Below are positions 7,858 to 18,300 of a stretch of 64,000 nucleotides of DNA, piece by piece; the first letter of the stretch is position 1; the number at the start of each line of letters is the position of its first letter. Below the pieces are notes generated by a model, which was given only the letters and a program-made list of their open reading frames with translations, made no database searches and had not been told where the DNA came from. A program made the translations under genes and the position numbers. Where the stretch lies: NCBI RefSeq assembly GCF_043757465.1, contig NZ_JAYVPL010000025.1:1-64000 (forward strand), in the 5' to 3' direction. Source of the stretch: Armatimonas sp043757465 (GTDB lineage Bacteria; Armatimonadota; Armatimonadia; Armatimonadales; Armatimonadaceae).

Positions 7858-9788
7858 CTATCTTCCCTTGATAGCGCCGAAGGTCATTCCACGCAGGAGA
7901 TGGTTGCGCATGAGGAACGTGAAGACGGCGGCGGGGAGCAGAAAGACCATGGCCTTGGCGGCGACGGCGTTCCAGGGGATCGAGCCGCCACCGATCACGG
8001 CAGTGATGGACGGCGGCGCGGTGAGAGGCTCCAGGCCGGAGAGGAAGTAACCAAAAGCGTACTCGTTCCAGGCGTTGAGGAACACAAAAACGGCAGTGGT
8101 GGCCATGCCGGGAAGCACTAGGGGCAGGACGGTTTTCTGCATGGCACGCAGGCGCGAGTAGCGGTCCAGGAGCGCGGCCTCTTCGTACTCCGGCGGGACA
8201 TCGTTGTGAAGCCCTTCATCAGCCAGGTCGCAAACGCCACCCCGACCGTGGTGTAGAGCAGCCCCAAGCCAAAAAGCGTGTTGAGCATTTTGATGCCCGT
8301 TTTTTGCTCGATGAGCTGGTACATCAGGTACACCGGCACGAGCACCACAACGGGCGGGAGCATACGGGTCGAGAGAATAAAAAAGAGCGCATCGCCCTTG
8401 GCCTTGATCTTGAAGCGCGAAAACGTGTAGGCCGCGAGCGTTCCCATAAAGACCGCAATCACGGTGGAGACAACGCTCACTAAAAGGCTGTTGCCCATCT
8501 GGCCCATGAACTTCTTGCCGTCGTCGGTAGTGAAAATAGCGGAGTAGTTCTCGCCCGTCGGGGAAAAGGTGAACTTGGGCGGCATGGCATTGACATCGGT
8601 GTACTGCTTCAGCGAGGTCACAATCATCCAGCCCAGCGGGAAGAGATAGGCAAAGAGCGCGACACCGATCCCGATAAAGGCCAGAACCGACCGAATCTTC
8701 CGGGGCACGTAGAATGTCCCGGCGATCAGGGCCACCAGCAAGAGCAACCCGCCGACGAACATCCCGCCCCCGGCCTTGTACGCTCCCCAGAGCAGAAGCA
8801 GTCCCAGTGTCGGCGGGGCGGCCTTCTGGAGCCCGACGAGCCACGGAGTCTCGGGGGCGAAGAGCGGGGCGGCATCGAGCTTGGCCTCGCCACGGACGCG
8901 GGCCATCATCATTAAGTAGAGATTGGTCAGCCCGATAATCACCAGCAACACAATATAGGCCAAGGCGCAGGCCTTGCCCGTGTTCCAGTTGCGGAGTGCC
9001 TCACGGAAGACCTGAATCGAGACAGTCTCCACGGTCGCGCCACGCTCGGTCATGATCCAGGCCAGATCGAACATCTTGAAGCTATCGAGCGTGCGAAAGA
9101 GCAGCGCGATCAGCAGCAGCGGCGTGATGAAGGGCATGGTGATGAACCGAAAGCGGAACCACTCGCTTGCCCGATCCACACTCGCCGCTTCGTAGAGTGT
9201 TTTAGGGACGCTCGCTAGCCCCGCCAGCGCGATGAGCATCACAAACGGAGCCCACTGCCACGTATCCGCGATCACCACGGACCAGAGCGCATGGTCTTTA
9301 TCGGTCCAGTTGATCGGCTTCTTCGGATCCATCAGCCCCACGGAGCCCAGCAGCCAGTTGATCACGCCAAAGTTGGTATCCAGCAAGAAGCGCCAGAAAA
9401 GCCCTACCACCACGGAGCTCAGCATCATGGGCAGTAAGAAAAGCGTGGTGATGATTCCCTTGAGCTTGAAGCTGCGGTTCAGCAAGATCGCCAGCCCGAA
9501 GCCCACGGCAAGCTGCAAGCCCACGGCAAGCAACACAAAAGCCGCCGTGGTTGTAAACGACTGCCAGACCTGCTCCCGGCTCATCATCTCGGTGTAGTTG
9601 GCATTACCAATCCACTCCGCGGGCTTGTTGGCATTGGCCTTGAACTTGGTAAAACTCAGGCCCAGTGACCAGAACAGCGGGAAGATATTCATGGCTACCA
9701 GCAATAAAATTGTGGGTAGCAGAAAGAGATTCGCGACCGCACGGTCGGTGAGCGCTTTTTTCGGCGCGGGGGAGTCAGTCTTCGGCAC
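7858..9788 (-). pseudogene. fused MalF-MalG sugar ABC transporter permease, frameshifted
   Basis: The gene encodes both permease halves of a carbohydrate ABC transporter in one chain. The MalF-like half has FLLPTILLLVAMNIFPL and the EAASVDRASEWFRFRFITMP loop. A two- or three-helix linker (about residues 315-375) joins it to the MalG-like half with FPLGWMIVTSLK. Reading continues from 9788 to about 8205 and then needs the neighbouring frame, which resumes with NDVPPEYEEAALLDRYS and runs to 7858. One missing base explains it: adding a T restores GFINDVPPEYEEAALLD. The intact protein would have about 643 residues. No binding protein or ATPase gene is nearby. The break may be real or a sequencing error. 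The start overlaps the GH95 3' end by 14 bp. Confidence 0.8.
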
Positions 9789-12003
9789 GGCTCAGTATAC
9801 CAAATGTAGATTCGTCGGGAAACGTGTAGACGCCGCCTTTGCGTGTCTTGAGGAAGGTCACCCTCTCACCGATGCGCACGTAGCACTCGCCGCCGTTTAG
9901 GGATGTCAGTGTGGCGTGAGTGAGCTGGCTGTCTCGCCACTGGAGGCTGACCAGGTATCCTCCTCGGGCACGCAGGCCAGAAACACTTCCCTCTTTCCAC
10001 TGCGGCGGCAGAGCGGGCAGGAGATGAATCTCACCGCCGTGGCTCTGGAGCAGCAGCTCACAGATGCCGCTCACGGCGCCAAAGTTGCCGTCAATCTGGA
10101 AGGGAGGATGCAGATCAAAGAGATTCGGGGCCGTGCGCTCGGGGGTGAGAAGATTCACCAGAAGTGCGTGCGCCCGCTGGCCGTCGCCAAGCCGCGCCCA
10201 GAGGTTGAGCTTCCACGCCAGGCTCCAGCCCGTCGCTAGATCGCCGCGCAGCTCTAAAGACTTGCGGGCAGCGGCGAGCAGCTCTGGTGTCTCCCGCGTG
10301 ATCTGTGCGCTCGGATAGAGCGCATAGAGGTGCGAGACATGCCGGTGATCGCGCTCCGGGGCGTCTAAGTCCCAGTCCTCCAGCCACTCCTGGAGCTGGC
10401 CCGCGCTTCCGATCTGCAGAGGCGGGAGCTGGGCACGCGCCGTGCGAACGCGGGCAACAAACTCGGTGTCGCGCTTGAGAATCTCTGCCGCGCTCGCCAG
10501 ATTATCAAAGAGATCCCCAATAACCTGGCTGTCCATCGAGGGGCCGGCGCAGAGGCTCACGCCCGGGTGGTGGGCGTTTTCGGGGGAGTTGCTCGGGCAG
10601 GTAACCAGCCAACCACTCTTAGGATCGGTCACCAGAGTGTCTAGAAAGAAATCCGCCGCCCCGCGCAGGATCGGGTAGTACAGGGCGAGCGCACGCTTAT
10701 CGCCGGTGAACTCGTAGTGATCCCAGAAGCTCTTACACAGCCACGCGCCGCCGCAAGGCCACATTCCCCAGAAGGCACCGTCCACGGGAGCGGTTCCCCG
10801 CCAGCCATCGGTGTTGTGGTGACAAACCCAGCCGCTCGCTCCGTAGTGTGCCTTCGCGGTGCGCCTCCCCGACTCTGCCAGATCCCCGATCAGCCGAAAA
10901 AGCGGCTCGTAGCACTCCATAAGATTCGCGGGCGCGGCGGGCCAGTAGTTCATCTCCGTATTAATATTGACGGTGTACTTGCTGTCCCACGGCGGGGTGA
11001 GCGAGTCATTCCAGAGCCCCTGGAGCGTGGCCGCCGAGCCGCCCGGACGGGAGCACGCGATCAGTAAATAGCGTCCGTAAGCAAAGTGCAGCGCCGCCAG
11101 CGCGGGATCCGTGCCGGTGGCGAAGTTGCGCACGCGCTCGTCGGTGGGCAGCTCCAGCTCCGGGCCAAGATCCAGTGCCACTCGGGAATAGAGCTTCTGA
11201 TAGTCCGCGACATGGGTCACCTTAAGACGATCCCAGGACTTCTTCATGGCCTTGGAGAGTGCCTTCACGTTTCGAGTCGCGGAGTCGTCGGAGGTATCCT
11301 GCCAGCTTGCGTAGCTGGTGGCCAGGGACAGGAAAATCGTGACACAGCGCGCCCGGACATTCAGCCGCCCTCCCTCGGCGGTTATTGTCCCATTTCCCTC
11401 CAGACGCACTTGTGCCCGCGCCTCAAACAGAACCGTATCGCTCATGCCCGAGAGAAGCAGTGTCTTGCCCGAGGCGCGGCTCTCGTGGGCGAGGTGAGGA
11501 CAGTGCATCCCTAGGCTCAGGCTCATGAGTGCGATGGACGAGAGCCTCATAATAATCAGACCATCGGGCTGGCTGGCGAAGACCTCGCGGGTGAACTCCA
11601 CGCCGCCCTGGGTGTAGCGCACCCGAGCAACGGCTTCGTCTAGGTCAAGCTCCCGCTCGTAGTCCTGGATCTCTGCGCCTGAGGCAGGCGGCTGGACGCT
11701 CAGCAACAGGCTTCCCAGCGCTTGGTAGGGCATCTGGCGCAGTGGCTGACTCAGGAAACGCTCCTGCACCAGCGCCTGGGCATCCTCGTACTCCCCGGCA
11801 AAAATCAGCCGACGGATCTCCGGGAGCGCTTTGTGCGCGTCGGCGTTCGCGTAGTCGTGGGGACCACCGGCCCAGAGGTTGCCGTGGTTGAGTGCGAGCC
11901 GCTCGTTTTCGACTCCCCCATAGACCATCGCCGCGAGGGTTCCATTGCCCAGAGGGAGTGCCTCCAGCCAGTCCTGTGCGGGCTTGTCATACCAGAGTCT
12001 CAT
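9775..12003 (-). CDS. glycoside hydrolase family 95 (alpha-L-fucosidase/galactosidase)
   Basis: A 742-residue GH95 enzyme, the family of inverting 1,2-alpha-L-fucosidases. It starts with MRLWYDKPAQDWLEALPLGNG, typical of the N-terminal domain. The catalytic barrel holds TVNINTEMNYWPA (residues about 344-356, the paired catalytic Asn residues), CPSNSPENAH (Glu near 474, candidate acid) and QIDGNFGAVSGICELLLQ (candidate Asp). No signal peptide is visible, suggesting the substrate is imported first, perhaps by the adjacent permease. The ATG at 12003 overlaps the upstream TGA as ATGA, so translation is coupled. The family is clear; specificity (fucose or galactose) is not. Confidence 0.9.
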   Translation of the reverse strand: MRLWYDKPAQDWLEALPLGNGTLAAMVYGGVENERLALNHGNLWAGGPHDYANADAHKALPEIRRLIFAGEYEDAQALVQERFLSQPLRQMPYQALGSLLLSVQPPASGAEIQDYERELDLDEAVARVRYTQGGVEFTREVFASQPDGLIIMRLSSIALMSLSLGMHCPHLAHESRASGKTLLLSGMSDTVLFEARAQVRLEGNGTITAEGGRLNVRARCVTIFLSLATSYASWQDTSDDSATRNVKALSKAMKKSWDRLKVTHVADYQKLYSRVALDLGPELELPTDERVRNFATGTDPALAALHFAYGRYLLIACSRPGGSAATLQGLWNDSLTPPWDSKYTVNINTEMNYWPAAPANLMECYEPLFRLIGDLAESGRRTAKAHYGASGWVCHHNTDGWRGTAPVDGAFWGMWPCGGAWLCKSFWDHYEFTGDKRALALYYPILRGAADFFLDTLVTDPKSGWLVTCPSNSPENAHHPGVSLCAGPSMDSQVIGDLFDNLASAAEILKRDTEFVARVRTARAQLPPLQIGSAGQLQEWLEDWDLDAPERDHRHVSHLYALYPSAQITRETPELLAAARKSLELRGDLATGWSLAWKLNLWARLGDGQRAHALLVNLLTPERTAPNLFDLHPPFQIDGNFGAVSGICELLLQSHGGEIHLLPALPPQWKEGSVSGLRARGGYLVSLQWRDSQLTHATLTSLNGGECYVRIGERVTFLKTRKGGVYTFPDESTFGILSRAED

Positions 12004-12986
12004 GCCATTGTCTCCAACATCTCCAAAGTGACGGCATAGCGAAGGGTTTCCCCTGCTTGCCAGCACTCAAACTCATCGAGGCACCAGTCGGCCATGCGGC
12101 GGGTCTCGTCGTTGACGGAGCCCGCGATATGACTGCTGAGCCGCACACTGGGCAGCTCCCAGAGCCCCGAATCTGACGGGCAGGGCTCAGGCCACGTGAC
12201 ATCGAGCAGTGCCGTGAGATCAGGCCGAATTTTAAGCACAGCGACCAGCTCGCTCTCGATTACTGTCTGGCCACGCCCCGTATTGATAAAAACGGCACCG
12301 GGCCGAAGTTTTGCAAAGTGTGCCCCCGTCAGCATGGCCACGGTCTGCGGGTTATTGGCCAGGTGATTTGATACCACGAAGCCGCGAGAGAACGCCGCGT
12401 CGAGGCTGACTTTCTCCACCCCGAGAGCCACCGCGTCTTCCTCGCTTAAAAACGGATCAAAGACAAGCACTTTCAGCGCAAAGGGCTTCAGTAGCGCGAT
12501 CACCCGTCGCCCGATGGCCCCCACGCCCAGGAGCGCCACCTCCTCGCCGTAGCTGCCGGGGCCACGAAAAGCCGTACGCGTTTTTACATCGTGGAACTCC
12601 CAGGTATTGCGGAAGTAGCCCTTAGTCGCCAAAAGAATCTGCGCCAGTGTGAACTCCGACACCGGCACGGCATTGGCCTGCCACGCGCTCACCACCGTGA
12701 TTCCCCGCTCTAGCAGAGGTCGGGCAAAGCTCTGCACCGAGCCTGCGGCGTAGAAAACCGCACGCAGGCTTGGCAGCGCATCGAGCTGGCTCTCGGTGAG
12801 ACACGGCATTCCCCAGGTGGAGAAGATCACCTCCAGCGCACTCAGCTCCGGCAAAATCGCCTCCAGCTGGGCGGGCGCGATGATCTCGGGCCGAAGCTGT
12901 GCTAGCCGTGCCAACCTCTTCACACGCGGGGCATCGAAGAGGCGGTGTATAGTATCGGGCGGGGCGAGAAAGGCGGCTAAGGTCAC
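12000..12986 (-). CDS. D-isomer-specific 2-hydroxyacid dehydrogenase family protein
   Basis: A 328-residue NAD-dependent dehydrogenase. VALLGVGAIGRRVIALLKPF is the Rossmann fingerprint, FINTGRGQTV the conserved Arg region, LLDVTWPEP the Glu region and SSHIAGS the catalytic His. I start it at the GTG at 12986, which overlaps the TGA of the upstream oxidoreductase as GTGA; the longer frame from 13130 begins with unrelated Arg/Gly-rich sequence. It is coupled at both ends, forming one unit with the Gfo/Idh/MocA and GH95 genes. Its substrate is probably a sugar-derived acid, by context only. Confidence 0.85.
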   Translation of the reverse strand: MTLAAFLAPPDTIHRLFDAPRVKRLARLAQLRPEIIAPAQLEAILPELSALEVIFSTWGMPCLTESQLDALPSLRAVFYAAGSVQSFARPLLERGITVVSAWQANAVPVSEFTLAQILLATKGYFRNTWEFHDVKTRTAFRGPGSYGEEVALLGVGAIGRRVIALLKPFALKVLVFDPFLSEEDAVALGVEKVSLDAAFSRGFVVSNHLANNPQTVAMLTGAHFAKLRPGAVFINTGRGQTVIESELVAVLKIRPDLTALLDVTWPEPCPSDSGLWELPSVRLSSHIAGSVNDETRRMADWCLDEFECWQAGETLRYAVTLEMLETMA

Positions 12987-14128
12987 GGAGCCAGCGGATC
13001 CAGAGCCACCCAGCGGCGCTCTTCCCAGGACTTCAGGCCCGCCTCGGCAAGCTGGACACCTTTGGCGCCCTCGCGTAGATCGTAGACCCAGGGGGTATCC
13101 AGCACGACATGCTTTAAGAACATCTCCCACTGGATTTTAAAACCATTGTCCAGAATCTGGTTGGTCGGAACCGTCATCCAGTTCTCGGCGAAGTCAATCG
13201 GCGAGTCAATATCCGGGTTCCAGACCGGTCTTGGTGTCGCACCGTACGGCTGGATCGTGCAGCCACGTAGCCCCGCCACAGCGCTGCCCTGCGTGCCATC
13301 CACTTGCAGCGTGAGCAGATCATCACGGCGCACGCGCACGGTCCAGCTAGAGTTAAACTGTGCCACTACGCCGTTTTCCAGCTCGAAAGTGGCGTAGGCC
13401 GAGTCGTCGGCGGTGCAGGCATACGGCTTCCCGCTCTCGTCAATGCGCTCTTTCACGTGGGTCGCCCCCAGACACGAGACAGCTTTGACCTCGCCAAAGA
13501 GATTGTCCAAAACATAGCGCCAGTGGCAGAGCATGTCCACAATAATCCCGCCACCGTCTTCTTTGCGGTAGTTCCAGCTCGGGCGCTGCACCGGAATTGC
13601 ATCGTGGCCGGTAAAGACCCAGTAGCCAAACTCGCCGCGCACCGAGAGAATCTCGCCAAAAAAGCCGGAATCTATTAAGTTTTTGAGCTTCACCAGCCCT
13701 GGCAGAAACAGCTTATCCTGCACGACCCCTTGCTTGACACCCGCCTTCTTCGCCGCTTCGTAGAGCTCGTACGCCTCCTTGGTGGTCGTCCCCGACGGCT
13801 TCTCGCAGTAGATATGCTTACCCGCCGCGATGGCCTTCAGCACCGCCGGGCCGCGCAGCTGCGTGAGTTGGGCATCGAAGTAGATCGGGTAGGCTGGATC
13901 GGCTAAGACGCCCTCAAGGTCCGTCGTGTACTTCACGCCTCCCGCACGCGCCGCCAGCTCCGCGAGTTTTTTCTCGTTGCGCCCCACCAGAATTGGGTCG
14001 GGGACAATACTCTCGCCGTCGCCGATTTTGACGCCGCCCTGGTCGCGAATCGCCACAATGGAGCGCAGCAAGTGCTGGTTGGTTCCCATGCGCCCTGTGA
14101 CGCCGTTCATGATCACACCGATCTGCAT
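12983..14128 (-). CDS. Gfo/Idh/MocA family oxidoreductase
   Basis: A 381-residue oxidoreductase with an atypical N-terminus (MQIGVIMNGVTGRMGTNQHL) and the standard YCEKPSGTTTKEA catalytic motif; GGGIIVDMLCHWRYVLDNLFG supplies the Asp/His pair. Two glycines in place of the tight GCG turn suggest a subgroup acting on larger sugars or acids. A GAAGG sequence 10 nt before the ATG is a fair ribosome site, and TACAAT lies further upstream, so this is probably the first gene of the operon that continues through the hydroxyacid dehydrogenase and GH95 to the fused permease. The substrate is unknown. Confidence 0.85.
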   Translation of the reverse strand: MQIGVIMNGVTGRMGTNQHLLRSIVAIRDQGGVKIGDGESIVPDPILVGRNEKKLAELAARAGGVKYTTDLEGVLADPAYPIYFDAQLTQLRGPAVLKAIAAGKHIYCEKPSGTTTKEAYELYEAAKKAGVKQGVVQDKLFLPGLVKLKNLIDSGFFGEILSVRGEFGYWVFTGHDAIPVQRPSWNYRKEDGGGIIVDMLCHWRYVLDNLFGEVKAVSCLGATHVKERIDESGKPYACTADDSAYATFELENGVVAQFNSSWTVRVRRDDLLTLQVDGTQGSAVAGLRGCTIQPYGATPRPVWNPDIDSPIDFAENWMTVPTNQILDNGFKIQWEMFLKHVVLDTPWVYDLREGAKGVQLAEAGLKSWEERRWVALDPLAP

Positions 14129-14212
14129 ACAAAAAACCTTCGTTTCAAAAGAATTACGAATGATTGTATCGCAGACCGGTGTTTGATTTAATCAACCGAT
14201 TTATAAACCCAC

Positions 14213-15283
14213 TCAAAGTTCCAGCGAGTAGACCCGACGAGATCCCAACGCACCGGCCCACCGCACGAGCAAGACCCGCTTACCATCCGGTGACCAGGAG
14301 AGAATCCGCCAGGTTGGATCGCCGTCGGGGATATTGGAAACGTCGTCGGTGGCGAGGCAACGGCTTTGTTTTCCCTCGCGTGAAACCAGCCAGAACTCCC
14401 GGTGCTTCTCCGAAAAGTTGTGGTTAAAGAGCGCTACCCAGAAATCCTGATATGGGATTGGCTTGTTCTTTACGGTGAAAATCATAAAACGGCTCTTTGT
14501 ATCGTAGCTCAAAGCCTCGTCAGTGACAGAGGAAGCTAAGGGAGACTCGTATTGGTCCGGAAGGGCTTCACAGGCATCAAAAGAATCGGGATGGCAGAGG
14601 ACAATGGCATCGAGAAACCCCCTGTGAACCAGACGGCCATCTGCCTGCACTCCCTTGGGGTTTACTTTAATCCGTTGCGATGAGACTCTCTTTCCCGATA
14701 AGTCATGTCTGTCCAGCCAGTTTTTATAGCTCGCATCCGAGCCCGCAACGCCTCGGTAGTTGCACCAGAACACGTACCAGCCGCTGCTGTCGGGGAACCA
14801 GAAGGTCTTTCGATCCTCGCGATCCTTCTCCGTTGTCGGTGCGGAGAGTCTACGTTTCTCGCTGCCATCGCTGCGAACCAGAAGCCACCCCGTCCGACGG
14901 TCCCCTTCGTGATTGGTAATTCCCTCTTCATAGAGAAGCCACTTTCCGTCGGGTGAGGGAATGGGGCCATTTCGGTAGGGACTGTCGAAAACCAGGCCGC
15001 CTATCTTAGTTGGCTCAGGCACGACGGGCAAAGGGCGCTCTTGGTTGGTTGCGAGATCAACGATGCGTGGCACGATGTGAGTCGGAGCCGTGTGGCGTGT
15101 GGAGCCCACGATCACCTCGTGGTTGGAAAGCCAGTAAAGCTCCTCGTCGCAGTTGTCTAGGCGGGGCACACGGCGGGCGATGCGCTCAATCTTCGGCAGC
15201 GGCGCGGCCTGCCAGAGGGCGAGCATGGTGGTTGCGGCGACGAAACCTAGTGCGCCCAGAAGTAGCTTTTTGCGGGTGCCCAT
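14213..15283 (-). CDS. anchored TolB/PD40-like beta-propeller protein
   Basis: A 356-residue hypothetical protein. The N-terminus has a basic patch and a hydrophobic stretch (residues 8-24) that would export or anchor it. The rest contains WD40-like PD40 signatures, SPDGKWLLYEEG, FWFPDSSGWYVFW and LSWSPDGKRVLLV, so a TolB-type propeller is likely. No catalytic motif is visible. TACAAT lies 5 nt before the ATG. It follows the Tricorn-like gene, also a propeller protein, in the same direction, although a joint role is only suggested by proximity. It may bind protein or sugar. Confidence 0.7.
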   Translation of the reverse strand: MGTRKKLLLGALGFVAATTMLALWQAAPLPKIERIARRVPRLDNCDEELYWLSNHEVIVGSTRHTAPTHIVPRIVDLATNQERPLPVVPEPTKIGGLVFDSPYRNGPIPSPDGKWLLYEEGITNHEGDRRTGWLLVRSDGSEKRRLSAPTTEKDREDRKTFWFPDSSGWYVFWCNYRGVAGSDASYKNWLDRHDLSGKRVSSQRIKVNPKGVQADGRLVHRGFLDAIVLCHPDSFDACEALPDQYESPLASSVTDEALSYDTKSRFMIFTVKNKPIPYQDFWVALFNHNFSEKHREFWLVSREGKQSRCLATDDVSNIPDGDPTWRILSWSPDGKRVLLVRWAGALGSRRVYSLEL

Positions 15284-15304
15284 GAGGGATTGTACCGCAG
15301 ATAC

Positions 15305-18300
15305 CTACCGCCGCTTGGGAAACGCCTTGTTCGGATACGGCGGCACAGTTATCTTGGGAATCGGGTTCTTCTCTAGCTCCCTGAGCAAGTGCTGAATCGC
15401 CGCGTCGAGCTGGGCGTCTTTACCGTCGTAGGTGGCACGGGGGAGGTTGTCCACGACAATATCCGGCTCGACACCGTGGCCCTCGATCAGCCAGTTGCCC
15501 TCGGGGCCGAAGACACCAAACTCTGCCGCGCTGGCGATTCCCCGGTCCACTAGCGTGTTGGAGGATGTCAGCCAGACCTCACCGCCCCAGGTGCGGGTTC
15601 CGATCACCTTGCCGAGGCCCAGGCGCTTGAAGCCCTCGGCGAACGCCTCGCCATCGGAGGCGGTGTTTTCATCGCAGAGCACGACCAGCTTCCCACGGAA
15701 GGCGTACTGCATGTTCCAGGTGGGAGCGCCCACGGGTGCTTTCCAGAACATCCAGGCCTTGCGCACGAGTTTTTCTAAGATCCAGCTATCAATATTGCCG
15801 CCGCCATTGTGGCGCACATCAATAATCAGACCGTCGCGGTTGAAGACCGGGTAGAACTCCCGCTCCCACTGCGCGATATCGCCGTCGCCCATCGCCCGCA
15901 GGTGGACATAGCCCAGCTTGCCCGCCCCTGCTTTTTCCACCGCCTGTCGCCGTGAGAGCTCCCAGTTGCTGTAGCGCAGATCCCACTCCTGTCCGCCAGA
16001 GATCGCCGTGACAATCACATCCCGCGCTTTAGTCGCATCGCCGCCCGGGTAGAGCCTCAGACGTACTTGCTTGCCCGCTTGTGCCCGCAGAAGCTGCGCG
16101 GGATCGTCCACGGAGAGCGTCGGGACACCGTTGAGCTGCGCGATCACATCGCCCTCGCTCGCCTCGACACCGGGTTTGAGCAGAGGCCCGAGCTTCTCGG
16201 GGAGATCCGGGTCGGTGCGCCAGAGCCGCGTAATGCGCCAGCCGCCCTTTGCCTCCTCTTTTTCCCACTCCGCCCCCAACCCGGCGACCGTGATCTGATC
16301 CGTCCCGCCGCGCTGGTCGCCGCTGCTCACAAACGTATGGAGCACCGAGAGCTCGCCCATGAGCTGCGCCAGTACATCGGAGAGGTCGGCGCGGCAGGCG
16401 ATGCGTGCGGCCAAGGGGCGGTACTTTTCGCGCAGGGCTTTCCAGTCCACGTTATGCATCTTGGGATCGTAGAAGTAGTCCCGGTGGAGCCGCCAAGCCT
16501 CCTCGAACATCTGCCGCCACTCTTCTTTCGGGTCGAGCGAGAAGCTCCAGCGGTCTACAAGCACGACGCGGCTCTTGGCGGGATCGGGGCCACCGCTTGC
16601 CTCGAAGACCAGCAGCGCGTTTCCTTGTCGGATAAGCACTTTCTTGCTATCGGCGCTCAGCTCGTAGCTGCTCACATTGCTGGCAACGGGCTCCAGCTTA
16701 ATGTCCTCGCTGCGAATTGCGAGAGCCACCAAACTCGCGCCACTGTCATTATTTGAGAGTAAAAAGAGCTTCTTGCCATCGGTCTTGAGGCCGCTGTAGT
16801 TTCCGGCGGGAACGGGTACCAGGCTCAGGCGCTTGGCAATTCCCTCGGTCAGAATTTCGGGGAGCACTGGATCGGCTTTCTTTTCCTCAGGCTTCTTTGG
16901 CTCCGCTTTCTTCTCAGCTTCCAGCTCATCGTCGGGGAGAAACGGCGAGCGGTTGCCGGGCTGGAGGCTCAGCGCGAAGACCTGGGTTTGATTTTCAAAG
17001 TAGGGCTCGGGCTGGCGCGGTCCCCACGGCGAGCCCACTTTGGAGTGAAACGAGCGGTCGGAGAGAAAGTAGAGAAACTTGCCGTCGGGGGAGAACGCCG
17101 GGTCGGAGCAGTCGTAGCGGTCCGTGGTCAGCTCAGTCGTTTGTCCCGTCTTGGTATCGTAGAGGCGGAGCGGGTTGAACTGGTTGGCGCACGGGTAGGT
17201 GAAGGCGATGTAGCGGCTGTCCGGGGAGAAGACAACGCTCCCGATAGTGCCGTCGTCGCTGGTGGCGATAATCTTGGTGATCTTGGCCGTGGCATCGTAG
17301 AGGTGCAGGCGGTAGAACTTATCGGTGTGGGCGATCCACTTGCCGTCGGGGGAGGGGGTCGTGTCCCAGCGCAGGACTTCGCCGTCTTTGGTGAGCTGCT
17401 CACGCGGCGCGTTCACGTCGCCAGTTGGGGGAAGCTTCCAGAGCTCCACTTCGCCGGACTCATCCGAGAGCGCCACAAGGCCCTTGCCATCGGGTAAAAA
17501 GCGTGCCTCACGGTAGCGCACGCCCGGCTTGCGAGTGGCCTCGACAAGCCGACCGGTGTGTGCGGTCGGCACCACAAAGACCTGCCCGCGCGCCGTCAGC
17601 ACCACTTTATCGCCGCTCGGGGAGAGGTGTGCCGCCGTCACCCACTCCATGGGCTTCGTGATCCAGCGCTCGCGTAGCTGGTCGAAGTCCGAGCTGAGCG
17701 AGATTGCAAGCTTAATCGAAGTGCCCGTGGCGGCATCCGCGACCGAGAGATCCGCGCCGTGCTGGTAGATCAGCTTGCCATTGTCCATTTGCGGGTTCTG
17801 GACATCAAAGCCCGTCTCGTGAGTGACTTGCTTAAGATTCTTGCCGTTGCTGTCCATGCTCCAGACATTCATCACCCCATCACGATCCGAGAGAAAATAG
17901 ACTTTCTCTTTCCAGACCATCGGGCTGCGGCTCGTGCCCTTGAAGTCCGCCGTCAGGGAGACCGCTTCGGGCGCATTGGGGGCAAGTTTCCAGAGGTTCT
18001 GTGCCGTGCCGCCCTGGTAGCGCTTGGTCTGGCTGCCTTGAAAATCCAGGCGAGTGAAGAAGAGATTCCCAGCCGCATCGTAGACACCGTCGCTGGCCTG
18101 GGAAAGAGGAATTCGGGTGCGCTGCTTCGTCTTCGGGTCAAGAGCAACCAGCTGCGTATTGGGCAGTGTGGCGTGCTTTCCCGTGGCGTAGAGCACTCTC
18201 CCCTCACCCGTCCAGCCGACAACCGTCCCGCCCGCTCCAAACGTCAACCGCGTCGGTTCGCCGCCGGTGAGCGGCATGATATAGACCTCGCCGGAGCCCT

